Assembly (NCBI GenBank): GCA_018710805.1
Contig: DVJG01000054.1
Span: forward strand, 1-13,984
Direction of reading: 5' to 3'
Source of the DNA: Candidatus Faecousia faecipullorum
GTDB taxonomy: Bacteria > Bacillota > Clostridia > Oscillospirales > Oscillospiraceae
Length of the DNA stretch: 13,984 nucleotides
The translations under genes and the position numbers were made by a program. Each line of letters begins with the position of its first letter. The stretch's first letter is position 1. Below the pieces are notes generated by a model, which saw only the letters and a list, made by a program, of their open reading frames with translations, was not told the origin of the DNA and searched no databases. Shown here in pieces: positions 13,162 through 13,984 of the stretch.

Positions 13162-13938
13162 ATGAAAAACATCCTTGTCTGCATGAAGGCCGTCCCATCC
13201 ACCTCCTCTGTGGAGGTGGATGGGGAATACCGGCTCAAGCGAGAGGGTGCCAGCCTGCAATGGAATATTGCCGACGAATCCGCACTGGAAGCAGCTCTTC
13301 GCTTAAAGGACGGGGATGGAATTGTGACAGTTCTGACCATGGGCCCCGCCAAGCTGGAAGCACCGCTGAAGGAACTGCTGGCCAGAGGGGCAGACCGGGG
13401 AGTGCTGATTACCGACCGGCGCATGGCCGGGGCGGATACCCGGGCAACAGCCGCCGCTTTGAAAGCCGCTGCAGAGAAAACCGGACCATATGATTTGATT
13501 CTCTGCGGCCGCCGGGCCATCGACGGCGAGACCGGCCAGGTGCCGGGAGAGCTTGCCGCCGGGTTGGATATCCTCTGCTTATCCAATGTGGAAAAATTGG
13601 AAGAAACGGAAACCGGTCTGCGGCTGCTGCGCCGACTGGAAAGCGGTGTCGCGGAACTGGAAGCGAAAGGCCCGCTGGTGGTCAGTATGTGCGAATACGC
13701 TTACCATCTGCGTCTGCCCGGAATTCTCTCCATGCGCCGGGCAAAGAGCAAGACCGTGGAATTCCTCACCGCTGACGATTTGGGACTGAATACCGGGGAA
13801 TGCGGCCTGAAAGGGTCGCTGACCAAAGTCATCACCATGGAAGCAAAATACCCGGGTCTGCGGAAAGGGACGAAGGAAACCGACCTGATGAAAGCAGCAG
13901 AACAGATCCAAGCCATGCTCCGGGAGGCAAGGCCATGA
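13162..13938 (+). CDS. etfB: Electron transfer flavoprotein, beta subunit
   Basis: The 258-aa product is the smaller subunit of the FAD-containing heterodimer that passes electrons between a dehydrogenase and NAD or ferredoxin partners. Family blocks: ILVCMKAVPSTSSVEVDG (4-21), NIADESALEAALRLKD (35-50), VTVLTMGPAKLE (55-66), the nucleotide-binding loop AGADTRATAAAL (89-100) and CGRRAIDGETGQVPGELAAG (115-134). The arginine-rich SMRRAKSK motif lies near the C-terminus. Length is normal. It starts 4 nt after the Fe-S remnant with no strong ribosome binding site, consistent with an original coupling to that gene. It ends with an ATGA overlap into etfA. Whether it is a bifurcating Etf cannot be told from this subunit alone. 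Confidence 0.95.
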   Translation: MKNILVCMKAVPSTSSVEVDGEYRLKREGASLQWNIADESALEAALRLKDGDGIVTVLTMGPAKLEAPLKELLARGADRGVLITDRRMAGADTRATAAALKAAAEKTGPYDLILCGRRAIDGETGQVPGELAAGLDILCLSNVEKLEETETGLRLLRRLESGVAELEAKGPLVVSMCEYAYHLRLPGILSMRRAKSKTVEFLTADDLGLNTGECGLKGSLTKVITMEAKYPGLRKGTKETDLMKAAEQIQAMLREARP

Positions 13939-13984
13939 AAGAGATTCTGGTACTTTGCCCCCAGGGCGTAGACGCGGGACTGCT
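13935..13984 (+). CDS. etfA: Electron transfer flavoprotein, alpha subunit, N-terminal fragment (cut by window end)
   Basis: The ATG at 13935 overlaps the etfB stop (ATGA). The visible codons read MKEILVLCPQGVDAGLL, a hydrophobic first strand such as EtfA proteins begin with. Identity rests mainly on the conserved etfB-etfA order; the rest of the gene is outside the window. Confidence 0.75.
   Translation, partial: MKEILVLCPQGVDAGL

Noticed and set aside
12474..13586. Minus-strand open frame of 370 codons across the acyltransferase end, terminator, repeat and etfB
   Set aside because: It runs through a terminator and the inverted repeat and is antisense to etfB. Its protein has no recognisable domain.

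Overview
The window looks like chromosomal DNA from a GC-rich, anaerobic Firmicute of the gut Oscillospiraceae/Ruminococcaceae type. The grounds are strong AGGAGG-type ribosome binding sites, dense short-spaced operons, an electron-transfer-flavoprotein module and clostridial families such as DUF4867, an RpiR regulator and a BadF-type sugar kinase. This placement is inference from gene content; no rRNA or other taxonomic marker is present. No tRNA, rRNA, CRISPR array or intact mobile element was seen.

Region 1 (1-4502, + strand) is a pentose/deoxysugar operon. It holds the tail of a sugar ABC permease, an intercistronic hairpin, a xylulokinase (FGGY), a small two-helix membrane protein, a DUF4867 cupin-like protein, an L-fucose/L-arabinose-isomerase-family enzyme and an unrecognised 139-aa protein, closed by a perfect 12-bp terminator. 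The likely flow is import, isomerisation of the aldose to a ketose, phosphorylation, then the pentose phosphate pathway. No xylA is present, so the real substrate is open.

Region 2 (4573-5562, - strand) is an AEC-type (auxin efflux carrier family) permease broken by an apparent single-base deletion. It has its own extended -10 promoter.

Region 3 (5700-12653) is a MurNAc/peptidoglycan sugar salvage locus arranged around a divergent AT-rich control region (10249-10820). Leftward run murQ (MurNAc-6P etherase), namZ (exo-N-acetylmuramidase, DUF1343/GH171), nagZ (GH3 N-acetylglucosaminidase) and a murK-like amino-sugar kinase. Rightward run an RpiR/MurR-type regulator and a GNAT-like acyltransferase. 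Together they could strip MurNAc and GlcNAc from cell-wall oligosaccharides, phosphorylate them and cleave the lactyl ether to give GlcNAc-6P and D-lactate. None of the enzymes shows a signal peptide, and no transporter or amidase lies in the cluster.

Region 4 (12678-13984, + strand) starts with a perfect 17-bp inverted repeat abutting a 5'-truncated, cysteine-depleted CCG-domain (Fe-S oxidoreductase) remnant. It continues with etfB and the first codons of etfA, which runs off the window. This resembles the Etf-linked 2-hydroxyacid (lactate) oxidation modules of anaerobes.

The strongest leads are the transporter-less, apparently all-cytoplasmic MurNAc salvage locus with a linked acyltransferase, the FucI-like isomerase paired with a xylulokinase and DUF4867, and the decayed junction between the MurNAc and Etf loci.
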